Below are positions 15,001-29,400 of a stretch of 64,000 nt of DNA, piece by piece (the first letter of the stretch is position 1; each line of letters starts with the position of its first letter). The notes under the pieces were generated by a model. The model worked only from the letters and a program-made list of their open reading frames with translations, was not told the DNA's origin and did not search any database. Origin of the DNA: Siphonodentalium dalli (lineage: Eukaryota > Mollusca > Scaphopoda > Gadilida > Siphonodentaliidae); NCBI GenBank assembly GCA_032622095.1, contig CP136064.1, positions 114,130,004 through 114,194,003 on the forward strand, given 5' to 3'. Position numbers and translations under genes: made by a program.

Positions 15001-18000
15001 AAAAATCATGGCCACCAGCAGCCATCTTGGATTTTACTCTTTGTATGACTAAATCCTTTAGCACGGGCTACAGGTCGTACCTTTAGTCTGATCATCATAA
15101 AATTTGTCATGGCTGTTGAAATTGGAATGTAGATGGGAACGAGTCATTTTGGGGTCACTCGGACAAAAAACATGGCCGCCAGCGGCCATCTTGGATTTCA
15201 AAATTTAATCCATTAGCACGGGCCACAGGTCGTACTATTCGTCTGATCATCATGAAATTTGTCATGGATGATAATATTGACATGTAGATGGGAACGAGTA
15301 ATTTTGGGGTCATTCGGCCAAAAATCATGGCCGCCAGCAGCCATCTTGGATTTTACTCTTTGTATGACTAAATTCTTTAGCCCGGGCTGCAGGTCGTACC
15401 TTTAGTCTGATCATCATAAAATTTGTCATGGATATTAACAATGACATGTAGATGGTAACGAGTAATTTTGGGGTCATTCGGCCAAAAAACATGGTCGCCA
15501 GCAGCCATCTTGGATTTTACTCTTTGTATGACTAAATCCTTTAGCACGGGCTACAGGTCCTACTTTTAGTCTGATCATCATAAAATTTGTCATGAATGTT
15601 AATAATGACATGTAGATGGGAACGAGTCATTTTGGGGTCATTCGGCTAAAAAACATGGCCGCCTGCAGCCATCTTGGATTTTACTCTTTGTATGACTAAA
15701 TCCTTTAGCACGGGCTACAGGTCGTACCTTTAGTCTGATCATCATAAAATTTGTCATGGCTGTTGAAATTGGAATGTAGATGGGAACGAGTCATTTTGGG
15801 GTCACTCGGACAAAAAACATGGCCGCCAGTGGCCATCTTGGATATCAAAATTTAGTCCATTAGCACGGGCCACAGGTCGTACTGTTCGTCTGATCATCAT
15901 GAAATTTGTCATGGATGTTGATATTGACATGTAGATGGGAACGAGTAATTTTGGGGTCATTCGGCCAAAAAACATGGCCACCAGCAGCCATCTTGGATTT
16001 TACTCTTTGTATGACTAAATCCTTTAGCACGGGCTACAGGTCGTACCTTTAGTCTGATCATCATAAAATTTGTCATGGCTGTTGAAATTGGAATGTAGAT
16101 GGGAACGAGTCATTTTGGGGTCACTCGGTCAAAAAACATGGCCGCCTGCAGCCATCTTGGATTTTACTCTTTGTATGACTAAATCCTTTAGCACGGGCTA
16201 CAGGTCGTACCTTTAGTCTGATCATCATAAAATTTGTCATGGCTGTTGAAATTGGAATGTAGATGGAAACGAGTCATTTTGGGGTCACTCGGACAAAAAA
16301 TATGGCCGCCAGCGGCCATCTTGGATATCAAAATTTAGTCCATTAGCACGGGCCACAGGTCGTACTGTTCGTCTGATCATCATGAAATTTGTCATGGATG
16401 ATAATATTGACATGTAGATGGGAACGAGTAATTTTGGGGTCATTTGGCCAAAAAACATGGCCTCCAGCAGCCATCTTGGATTTTACTCTTTGTATGACTA
16501 AATTCTTTAGCACGGGCTGCAGGTCGTACCTTTAGTCTGATCATCATAAAATTTGTCATGGATGTTGATATTGACATGTAGATGGGAACGAGTAATTTTG
16601 GGGTCATTCGGCCAAAAAACATGGTCGCCAGCAGCCATCTTGGATTTTACTCTTTGTATGACTAAATCCTTTAGCACGGGCTACAGGTTGTACCTTTAGT
16701 CTGATCATCATCAAATTTGTCATGAATGTTAATAATGACATGTAGATGGGAACGAGTCGTTTTGGGGTCATTCGGCCAAAAAATATGGCCGCCAGCAGCC
16801 ATCTTTGATTTTACTCTTTGTATGACTAAATCCTTTAGCACGGGCTACAGGTCGTGCCTTTAGTCTGATCATCATAAAATTTGTCATGGCTGTTGAAATT
16901 GGAATGTAGATGGGAACGAGTCATTTTGGGGTCATTCGGACAAAAAACATGGCCGCCAGTGGCCATCTTGGATTTCAAAATTTAATCCATTATCACAGGC
17001 CACATGTCGTACTGTTCGTCTGATCATCATGAAATTTGTCATGGATGTTAATATTGACATATAGATGGGAACGAGTAATTTTGGGGTCATTTGCCCAAAA
17101 ATCATGGCCGCCAGCAGCCATCTTGGATTTTACTCTTTGTATGACTAAATTCTTTAGCATGGGCTACAGGTCGTACCTTTAGTCTGATCGTCATAAAATT
17201 TGTCATGGATGTTAACGATGACATGTAGATGGGATACAATCATTTTGGGGGTCATTCGGCCGAAAACATGGCCGCCAGCAGCCATCTTGGATTTTACTTT
17301 TCTCTTCATGTCTATAAACTAGTATTAGACATTCAACTTTCCACATTCCTAATCGCTCCATTGAAATTATTCCCTTTTCAAGTTGAGCTACAGTGTCATT
17401 GACACTTTCATTTATATGAAAATGTTGATTTTTGGGTCCATCACTCTGAGTATAGCAGTCATAAGTTATAGATATGCCAACACTAGGCAGTATGTCACAA
17501 GGGGGTATGTACCGGACGACAGTCCATCTCTTGTTATAGCATGTTTATCTATTGCAATTTATGTTTTATTTTGTAGTTTATTGAATAAAGTTTAAGTAAT
17601 CAGTAATGAGTTGTTCGGGTCTCGATGACTCTTACTGACGGCGGCAATATATTCCGATGGTTTTGCGATTTCCCTGTAAACCGAACACCTCTCTAAACCG
17701 AACAGAAGGGCCGGTCCGAAGGGTGTTCGGTTTAGAGAGGTTTTACTGTATTACACAGATGATAGAGTACCAGGGCAGTGTCAATAACATTGGGTCAGGG
17801 TAGAGTGAACACTCTTATATTGGAGGTTATCATAGAAATTTTGCTCGGCTGACAACAATGTATGACAGAAAGTAAAGCTTTAATAGCCAAAGCAGATGCA
17901 GGCAATATTATACAAAATACAAACATATCTTGAATTTATACCGTTTGCATATTATGTTATTTGTTTGGATTTGGAATTGAAAATATGTTTACACTAACAT

Positions 18001-21000
18001 GGAAGAACTATACTCGTAGCCATCGGATCCTGTGTATATCAACAACAGCAACAACTACGGTATGTCCACAGAAAGAGAAGAGAAAAAGAAATAAAAAAGA
18101 AAAAAATTTATAAAGATTAATGTCATGTGGGTTGTAGGGGTTAACAGCTACTTACGCATGGTTTCGTTATTCTCCATGAAAGTAACAATTTATCCGTTAT
18201 CACCATCAATGTGTGATATATTGATGTCGGAACGGTATTTATCAACGAAACCGGATAAAACATAATTGCACCCAGAGTACTCATGTGGTGGCCAGTAAAC
18301 ATCCTGAAGTAAATTGAATCCTTTTCAAATGATTAATCAGGTCCGTTGATACTCTAAAACTCAACAAATAAAAAGCGTTGATTATTATCATTCCGAGTTA
18401 CCAAATATATGTTGTTACCATTGACAATTCGCTGTCTATATCTGTTAAAAATTTTCCTTCAAGAGAATATAATAGAATACCTTCAGAATCATGCATGCCT
18501 CATGTTCGAAAACAGCTTGGTGGTATATAATGTCATCATCAAATCATTGGTCCCTCCCGTCTCCTGGGAAGGACTGAAGTATATCTAATTATGACCTTCA
18601 GTATAGGTGGCTACTAATCCGATAATGCACAGTAAGTTTTCTCGAAACAAAGCGCGGAAGGTACAGCACAGTAAGCTTTCTCGATAACAGTGCGTGGAAG
18701 ATTCTACCACTCTCTCTCTCTCTCTCTGATAAAACGTTAAAACCCTTACAAATTAGCAACTGAAGACCTACTACTATATTTCATTAATATAATTGTTTTA
18801 ATTCAATCCCACCTGCCCCATGTGCATAACTGCTTTATCTGTACTGCACACTTCCATATGGCATATACATATATGGCATTAATCTCTTACCTGTTTGTAT
18901 TCTTGTGCACCATTCTACTACACATTCTTAAATAATTGTAGTAACAGACTATTCATTATAATTTGTATGCTCTGCAATCCGGGATTTGACTTGTGAGACT
19001 GTGCTCGCAGTGAATATTGGCCAAATTTTACTGTGGCATCAATAAGCGTAAAATGCAATGATAACGGCAACAAAGAAATTCAATTGTTCGACTTGGTACG
19101 TCATGGTAAAATGGCGTAACAGATGTTTCACAAGTTTGGCGACAAAATATACAAAATTTATTCTCAGTATAAATTCAGAATATAGATATAAACTATAAAT
19201 ATGCTTTTATCAGGGACCAGCCTAGAGCACTTGCGATGTGGATGTCCGATGACTTCTTCTCCCTATTCTCACTGATTTGGCACTAATTTTGCAGATGGGC
19301 GATAAGAGGACATATTAATTGTGTTTACATAACATTTGGCGTAAGAACACGGTCTTATAAAGGATAACTTTGTCTTCGTGCACACATGGATTAAATACAA
19401 ATAATATTTATAGGATAATAATTAATTTAATATAATCTCTTATAAATATGAACAAATTAATTCATAAAAATAAAATAATTGTATGATAACGTAGTACGTC
19501 TGAACAAAATGGAATGAAATCTGTTATGTGAGTTTACTATCCCAAGATACAGGTCAAGTTAAAATTTGGGTTCTGCTCGCCAATTTTTACCAGAGTTATG
19601 GTCCTTTGAGAGCTTTGTTAATCGAAGATACTTTGACTTGCAGATGGATGTTTTTTTTAAACGTTTGCAGCTGAACAGCTCTAGAATTAAAACAATATGA
19701 AAATTTGTGTTTTGTTGGAGACAGTCATTCTAATATTATAATATCATATTTTTGCAGGAAAGCGAGGGTGAGGATGAAGGTGAAGCCAAGGGAAATGGTA
19801 AGTTTAAGAGAAATATATCTACTACTGGTATATTCAACAAAAACTCTTAAACATCAATATAATCCTTGAGTTAGGAATGGCTAAAGGCCTACTTTTGAAT
19901 TTACATTTACATCTACCCCTTAAAAAGGTCACAACACTCAGATGACTGGGTGGATCATGTTTTCAGCTAATACTATGTCGTTTTCGGTACTGCATTGTTT
20001 TCTCAGTATAGCGAAGAATTTGATTTGTAGAGAGTTTGGATTTTGAATTTATGTATGAGATTTCCAGTTTGGAGAATTAACTATCTCAAGGGACATCTAA
20101 CATTAAGTATTTCTGAATCCTGGGTGGGGGAGTATTTACCTTAGTTATTATTGGAGTTTGCTATCAGTTAGTTTTCTCGCATTGATATATATATATCATT
20201 TAAACTCTGCAGTACTATTTTTCGCTCAGTTTTCAATACACCCAATTTAAATCCACACAGCACGGCAAAAAAAATATTTCCATAAAAGCCATATCTCCGA
20301 CGGCATTTTTTTTTTTTAATTGTTTCTGAATGTGGATAGACCACGGCAATGTACAAATGTACAGCAGGAAAAAAAAGATAACTGTTAATTAGGCTATATG
20401 TAGGGCCCTGCGAACCGTTCGAGGTTCGGTTCGGTTCGAAACCGCCGTGATGATTCGGTCCGGTTCGAAACCTTAGACGGGATTCGTTTATATCGAACCT
20501 TTTCTTTAGTCCCGCAAAATGGGCAAATTTTGCGTACTGGGAATTGTTTATTGATTATATACCGTCTATTAATTGGTTTACATACAACTCTGTGATACTA
20601 TGATTTTATGTTTACATTGGACATAATTACTTTGATCATTACTCGGGTGGGGTAACTGGGTGATATTTCATTGAACGGGTCTTTTGGCATAACTTTATTC
20701 CGCTCCCGCTAAACGGTCCAGTCGGACATGTCAAATTCGTGATAATTAATTAGTAAAACTATAACATTTCTATCTCAGTCAAAGTTCTACCTCGTCAAAG
20801 TTTGTTTTATTCTCCATATAACTTTACTAATAGACATAATTATACCTAACAAACGAGACAATAAGTTATGATTATTGATGAATACAGATCGAACAAGCTT
20901 TTTTGAATTCCGTAAACTGGCTGAAAGTGAATAGGTATTTCCGGCAGCCTTCTGTGTCAACAATTGGAGTCAACCAATCACAGTGAGGAGAAGGTGTGGC

Positions 21001-23436
21001 CATTGTTTATGAGCATAAATGATTGACATGATTATGTAACCCGATGTGCTTTGTCTTGTGACACTTAATTGCTACAACGCGACGTCGGCACGCTTTGATC
21101 TTTGTCATGTGTTGTCGCAGTTACAGATTGACGAGTCTGTTAATAGTTACCGAGTTATGCCACGTGGCGCGTTCATGCTGTCAGTGTGTTAGGAGTTCAA
21201 TGCGTCGTTTATCGCGTTGTTTACATTGTACATATGTACTACTGGAAGCTTGACCGATGATTCAATCAGACATATGTCTCACTTACTGTTAGAATAAGTC
21301 ATAAGTTATGATTTTTCATGAGTGATGCTCAGTGAGCGGACGCGGGTATATACGGAGAATGATAATCGGATATTTGTTTTAATCGGGGTTATGTAATATA
21401 ATGAATGGACATAAACGGAACATAAAATCAACGTTTTATCAGATTGTCATTCATCTCCAATATAAAATAATTCTTCAACATGTAATTATCTTATATCGTA
21501 TACGATAAATTTGTACATAACACGTTGATTGTACTATTATAATGATCCACATACGTTCTAACTGGCTACTAGTATTATGAGTACGTCGCTTGGACTCTCT
21601 TCAATGACACGGTCGGTAATTGGGTTCGAGGTTCGAGATTCGGTTCGATTCGAAACCAAGACGATGATTCGGTTTCAAGGTTCGGTTCGACCTAAATTAT
21701 AAGGTTCGCAGGGCCCTAGCTATATGGTTGTAATTAGTGATGTGGACCGGACCGCTTTGGACCGGTCCGCGGTCCAGGGGTGGACCGCGCGGGTGTCACT
21801 GGACCGGACCGCTTTTTGCCGCCGGTCCGGTACTCTCCGGTCCGGTCCACTATTTTACTCCAGTTATGATAAACTATCGCGAATATTATTGCGGATTTGC
21901 CGTCATATCAATTAGCAACGATGTATTGACGCATTCAAGTGGTTAATATCTATTAAACGTTTGATGCAACGAAAACAATGTATAGATGTACTACATGGCA
22001 TCAACTAATCAATTTGGATGGATAACGAATCGAGTATTCTATTTATAATTATCGAAGAAACATGCAAACCACATTAGGGCATACATTGATCCAATAGTAG
22101 TTGTACTTAGGTATATAACTGTAATTGTCAGGACTATACAATCAAGACTCCAATCAAGACTCCAATATTAATGTAGTAGTCAATAGTCATATTAGTACAC
22201 ATTTGTATAATTGTCATCAGTATAGTTATTTCGATTAAATTTCAATTTAATGAAAATAAGTATGATACGAATCATGCATACGATCAGTTGAGTGCCATGT
22301 TAGATTGGTTATAACACATTCTGTCCCTAGCTATATATCTGTCCAATACATTTAATTAGTGCATGTTCGCATTACTAGGGAATACTATTATCGTGCATCG
22401 TTCCCAGTATATCCCACCAGAGACAGACAATGACGCATACAATCAGCAAACAATGTAAGTTTTAACATATATATATGGACCCATTGCAATCACTGAACTC
22501 AGTAACCTTATAGTGTGTACTATACAGAGTAAAAACTTTGAGAAAACAGAGAATTCATTAACAAATAGCCTATTATAGGTGGACCGGACCATTTTGGACC
22601 AGTCCAGGCATGTGTACTGGACCGGAATGGCCTGGACCGGACCAAGGTGGTCCGGTCCGGTCCGCATCACTAGTTGTAATGAGGGATATTTCTTATTGTT
22701 CTTGGTCCAACAATGAATTTAAATAGTTATCTTATAGTAGTACGATAGGTAGAAGTAAACAACGCCCATGTTAATATATGTAGGCCACTTACTTGAGAAA
22801 AGTCATGATTGACTCATAAAGTTGTTTATATTTGAGTAATACATACAACCTCACTGGCGAACTTCTCTGGTATTTCAATAAACTTTTTAAGTCATACTAT
22901 TTTTTGCTCAGTTTTTAAATTCACGCACTTATCGGTGTGCAAAAAATAGTACTACACAAATTTAAATATGAGTAAGTTAATGAAAAGCAAATATATACTG
23001 TACAACCGCAACATTACTTTACAATCCTTTACTTTTCAGATACCATCCTTTCAGAGAGTGCTGAAGAGGTAGGATATTTATTGAGATTTCTGTTTCTCTT
23101 CAATTTTTATTTAAAAAAAATTCACTTATAATTATGATATGTATTCTCGCAGGCCTACTGGTATTAGTTTTAATATTGTGGGTGGCCCTCCTTGATTTTG
23201 GGGATTTTGGCCTTTCTAATTTCCTCCACTGTTCTTTATTTCTGATTTATTGTACATAAAAGTATATTGAGAAAGATAAATAGAAATTGTGTACAAAGGG
23301 TATATAGATAGAGGAAAACATGGGATATGCATGTATGTTCATAATATACATCAACACTCTGGTTGACATGCTCATCATTCTCATCATCGCCACTACCACC
23401 ACCACCACCATCATCATCAACATCATCAATACTGCC

Positions 23437-23470
<34 letters not shown>

Positions 23471-26400
23471 CCACCACTATCACCACCACCAGCATCATCA
23501 ATCAGCATCATCACTACCACCATCATCAATCAACATCATCATCATCACCACCATCATCAATCAACATCATCATCATCACCACCATCATCAATCAGCATCA
23601 TCAATCAGCATCATCAATCAGCATCATTATCATCATAATCATCATTTGTGTTCATCATCATCACTACCACCATCATCAATCATCATCACCACTAACAACA
23701 CCACCATCATTATCATCATAATCATCATCCGTGTTCATCATCATCACTACCACCACCATCACCATCATCATCATTATCATCATACTCATCATCTATGTTC
23801 ATCATCATCACTACCACCATCATCAATCATCATCACCACTAACAACACCACCATCATTATCATCATAATCATCATCAATCAGCATCATCAATCAGCATCA
23901 TCAATCAGCATCATCAATCAGCATCATTATCATCATAATCATCATTTGTGTTCATCATCATCACTACCACCATCATCAATCATCATCACCACTAACAACA
24001 CCACCATCATTATCATCATAATCATCATCCGTGTTCATCATCATCACTACCACCACCATCACCATCATCATCATTATCATCATACTCATCATCTATGTTC
24101 ATCATCATCACTACCACCATCATCAATCATCATCACCACTAACAACACCACCATCATCATCATCATCACCATCATCAATCAGCATCATCACTACCACCAT
24201 CATCATCATCACCATCAACATCATTATCATCATAATCATCATCCGTGTTCATCATCATCACTACCACCATCATCAATCATCATCACCACTAACAACACCA
24301 CCATCATTATCATCATCCGTGTTCATCATCATCACTACCACCACCATCATTATCACAACCACCACTACCACCACCACCATCATCAATCATCATCACCACT
24401 AACAACACCACCATCATCATCATCATCACCATCATCAATCAGCATCATCACTACCACCACCATCATCATCACCATCAACATCATCATTATCATCATAATC
24501 ATCATCCGTGTTCATCATCATCACTACCACCATCATCAATCATCATCACCACTACAGCCTTCATAATTAGCAACGGCAATCAGCATTGCCGAAGCAATTT
24601 GCTGAAGCAAACTGGGCCACGGCATACTGTTGCCGTAGCGGATTGCCGAAGCCAAACAATCTGAATTAAGAGGGCTGCCACTAACAACACCACCATCATT
24701 ATCATCACCACAACCACCACTACCACCACCACCATCATCATCTTCATAATCATCTTCCCTCTTCATCAACAACACTACCATAACCATCATCACCACCACC
24801 ATCAGCAGTGATCATCTTTATCACTATCCTCATCACCATCATTATCGTCATTACCATTTCATCATCATCATCAATCATCATCATCATCGACAACATCAAC
24901 AACTTGTTTCAGTGGTTGCAGGAAGTTCTTTTAATACCAGTATGTTATATTGGTTTGGACTTTGAAGTTTCTAAGTTAAATGTTTACATAACCCTTGTGT
25001 TTTATACTAAATCATGCTCAGTGATTGATCAACTGCCAATTGGGTCAGGCGTTTCATATCTCAATAAAACACACCATAGCATGAACCAATGTCACATCTT
25101 GCTGACCTAGATAACTAGTAGATAAATTAACTTGGCATGTTTTTTAAGTGGGTGGCCATAAACTAATCAATCAATATTTCACAGGTAGAATATTAGGCTA
25201 ACTTACAGTTCAGTATAGTATAACATCCAAACTGCAGACAGATTTTAGGGAAAACAATTCAGCTGAGTTTATAGTGTGCAATAAATCACACTCAAACTAC
25301 ATTAATTTCATAATTAATGGAGTTGCAAGAAGGAATCAGCTCCTTGAGTACCCATACTAGAGCAGGGACATGGTGATGAGGGGTTTCGGGGAGTGCCTCA
25401 CTCCCCTCATTCAGCATTAGCCAAAATATTTAACAGTTGGAAATTTCACTTCATGCAGAACATTAGACCAGAAAGGTGGTGAATTTGTTCCGATAGTTTG
25501 ATTTTCCAACCAGTATTTAGTGTGAAATTTGTAATTTTATACCAAATGTAGAGTCCCAGCACTAGAGTAATATTGGTAAGAGCTCTTGGTGAGCCTGCTA
25601 AGATTTCAAGCCTGCTTGCAATTACAAAATTAAACAGACATGGCTCATTTGGGCTTCCAAATTATGTCTACGTAATTTGGAAGCAGGTATAATATAGGCT
25701 CACAAAGTGACAAAATATTGATATTTTGATATGCTCTGAAAAAATACTTTCCATTGTACAGCCATTTTCCATCTGTTTTAAATTTTCACACAGAAGTGAA
25801 AGAAACGCTCTTTAGTTTTACCATATCAGGAATAGACTAACACGGAATGCTCTGTTCCATGTCGTGCAAATTGATGTTTTATACCCCCCGCAACAAGTTG
25901 TGGGGGGTATACTGGAATCAGCTTGTCCGTCCGTCCATCTGTCCATGGACACAATTTTGTCCGAGCTTTTATTCCTACATTTTCTGGTCAATATTTTAGA
26001 AATTTGGCACAGATATTTAGTACCTTGGGAACCTGTGCACCTACAATTATGAGGTCTGTCCGATTTTTTTTGTGGAGTTAGCCCCCTTTTTCAACTTCTC
26101 AAAATGCATAATTTGATTATGAGGTCTGTCCGAGGGCTTAGGGGATTTAGGGTTACCTGTTCACATAATTTCAGTGCCCAATATACAGTAATGGCTACTA
26201 CATTCAAATAACATGTTGAATACGGGGGGTATACCTCAGTCCCATCTGGGACAGGCCCATCTCTAGTTAATCTTAGCACTGATATTTAGTACCATGGGAA
26301 CCTGTGCACCTGCGATTATGATGTCTGTCCGACTTTTTTTTTTGTGGAGTTATTCCTCTTTTGTGACTTAGAACATTTTCGCAACATGCATAATTTTGTC

Positions 26401-29400
26401 CGAGCTTTTATTCCTACATTTTTCGGTCAATAGGTTTAAGATTAGGGTTAGGGTTGTGCACCTGCAATGGGATCTGTTATTTATTATTTTAACTAAATGT
26501 TTATTGACATGTGAAACATCTTAGTATTTTAAAAACACAGGGGGTATCCTTAGTCCAATTGGGACAGTCGCACCTCTAGTTTTTGTTTGAGACCCAACCA
26601 TTGTGTTCAAAGTTGTATTTTTTATGACTTCAATCAGGCCTTTATATTGGTCTAATTTGGGGATATTGGACACGGCGTGCGGACCATGGTTCGTCACGTC
26701 GTGAGAACTTTTTTTAATCTAAACCCGTGAAATGCAATATCTTGGCTTCTAACAGGACATATATCTCACAATAATTAGGGGACATCTCTTTAATTTGGGG
26801 ACATCGTTAAACGCCGTGAATTCGGGGTAATTTAAAGGCCTGCTTCAATGCTACTTTCTAGGACATAGAATGCTCATAGAAATGTAAGTATTTATCATCC
26901 AATTTCAACACCCAGAAAAATTCAAAGCGAACATTATTAGGTGTATTTTAAAGCGCAAACCACCAAGTGGCTTTTAACTAATGCATACTAATGTTCATCC
27001 AGGGTAATGCTGGAGATGATGAAGAAAGTGAAGAAGAGACAGAAGAGGAAGAAACAGAAGAAGAGTCCTCTACCGAGGAGGAGAGTGAATATGATGACGT
27101 TGATGAAGAATTTCAAGAGATATTTGATGGAGAGCGTCAAAGTGGAGATGGAGAGGTGCGCTGCTAATATATATTCCTTGTATTACAGGTATAGCAGTTG
27201 GCTGGGTTTGAATAGAAAAAAACTGGTCGTAATTAGCACCCTACACTGATAAAACATACAGGCTTATTGGAAATGGATTACATTGTGTCAATTATCTGGG
27301 TCAGATAGAATTATTTGAGTATTTTGATACTTATTATTTGAAAATACCCCCCAGTGGGACAGTTAGTAAGGTGTATGGTACATCAGATCAACATAGGCCA
27401 TCTAGAGCAATGGTGCTGCTGGTAGTTTCTCTGTACAGTGGAGTGATTTTGCAATGAAATTGACTCTCTAAACTGTCTTCCTCTACCATAAAACTGACAA
27501 TGTCCAGTCTCTTTACCATATTTATGTCTCTTGATATCTCATTCATAATCAGTTACTGAATTAATGGGATTACCTCCATTTCACTGGAGAGTGGCAAGGC
27601 ATTTCATTGGTTTATGGCCTATCAGATCACTTCACAGATCAGACTAATGACGTGCTGACAATTGTCTGACGCATTGTCAAACTCAACTATTGTTGGAAAA
27701 CTGAATACAGGCGATACATCCATAATTCATTTTACTCATCGCAATATAGGATATATCATCTTTGAGTTTTTGTCAGTCAACGATATTCATGACTGATTAC
27801 TCTTTCGCATCTTGTTGTATTTATAACTATTTCTAAATACTACGATTCTCACAAACATTTACTATGCCAGGAATGCACTTCATATTTGGAAACCGTATAT
27901 TGTGTCATGTTTGGAATGCCACGTCGTTGTAGAAATGAAATATAATGGACATATCTAAAGACGTACAATCGTTAGGATTATCGTAGGGTTTTCAAAGAGA
28001 CTGAATAACATCCTGATTTGGTCTAACTGCTGAAATGAAGATAAATACACTAAAAATTCTGACCAGGAGCTGGTACAGTAATGCTCTAATTAATCGACTC
28101 CTTAACCACAGCAGAATTATGGGTAACTTTTTAGGATTTAGTCGGAAATATGGCTTGTTGCCATTCATCGGAAAGCTCTCCCTGAGAGCTTTCGGAAATA
28201 TGGCAACAAGCCATATTTCTGACTAAATCCTGAAAAGTTACCCATAATTCTGCTGTGGTTAAGGAGATGATAACTTAGTGCATTACTGTAGTATATTCTG
28301 ACAGTCATGCAGTCAGGGAAGCTGGGCAGGGACGTGGGGGTGGGCAGAGGTGGCACTTCCCCTCCTGCTGCCCTCCTCCAACAATGGGGGTACAGAGGTG
28401 CAAAGCGCCATTTCAATCTTTATAAAATGGCAAGAATTACAATAAAAATGGTCGCCAGCAGCCATCTTTGATTTAAAATTTGAATCCATTGGCTGATTCG
28501 GCACACCCTGCAGCCCATATTTATTGGAGAATTGTTTTGAAAATTTACTGGAATATTTATGATTACCTCTAGATGGGAGCTATCGAAAAAAAAAAAAATT
28601 AAAAAAAAACATGGCCACTGGCAGCCATCTTGGATTTTACTCTTTGAGTGACTAAATCCTTTGGCACACCCTACAGACCACATCCCTCATCCGATCATCA
28701 CCAAAGTCCATATTGATCAAATTGTTTTGAATTTCATTGAAAACATGGCTGCCAGTGGACATCTTGGATTTTACTTTATATATATTTCATCATCGACACT
28801 TTTGTTCTTGAACTTAACAGCTGATCATTCCACAAATGAAACAAGTAACTACCCGTCAGTGATGGAGTTGATGTAAAATCCTCAACTGAGTGTTTTATAC
28901 ATGTTTAAAGACATATTATGGACTTGTTCAAGTGCATGAAACTGATAAGTTAGTAATAGCGGAATGTGGAATTCTACAAACATCGACGAAAATCTGAAGC
29001 AAATCGACCGTACCATTCCATAGAAAACATCCTCTGAAATACGTTCAATTATAAATATTTACTTCTCGTTTCAGTGCGCAACTATAGGGGGATAAACAAA
29101 CGAAAACAATTTCACCATCGAGAGTCACTGCATTTAATTGATACATAAGAATGACCATGTGTTTTGTCAATTTGGATATAATATTTTTAAAATAACTACC
29201 TTCAGTAAGATTATGCTCCTTTTCTATTTGATCATCCCACCGGAGTGTTTCACATCACTTTAACCCTTTCTATACTACCATAGGTAGTTTGTTGAATTCA
29301 CTATTTGAACATTTCTCACCAAGGAATTTGAATCCTTCTGCACTTGTATTATCTTTCAGTTTGTCTGTCATCTGCTTTTATTATCTGAACACCTCTCTAA

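Larger units (their letters stand above)
9172..17748. mobile_element. TA-flanked pogo/Tigger-type element carrying nested arrays
   Basis: Left end CAGTGAAACCTCTCCAAAC at 9172 and right end GTTTAGAGAGGTTTTACTG ending 17748, both flanked by TA. Near 17680 an extra GAACACCTCTCTAAACCGAA segment repeats the right end in inverted form. The 8.6-kb span is mostly two tandem-repeat arrays, probably later insertions. No transposase frame is left. Confidence 0.6.

Noticed and set aside
12249-16622. Several related minus-strand frames of 60-87 codons
   Set aside because: All are tandem-array monomers; the repeated spacing of about 2.1 kb is the higher-order repeat.
11104-17392. CRISPR-like regularly spaced repeats
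   Set aside because: Eukaryotic context; contiguous 160-bp monomers without unique spacers or cas genes.
23646-24566. 306-codon open frame rich in His, Ser, Ile and Thr
   Set aside because: It is the ATC/ACC microsatellite translated; no start context, domain or splice signal.
26440-26457. TTAGGG-type telomere-like repeat
   Set aside because: Only about two units; chance.
27007-27249. 80-codon Lys-rich frame overlapping exon 4
   Set aside because: Out-of-frame shadow; the acidic frame matches CASC3 and joins in phase to exons 3 and 5.
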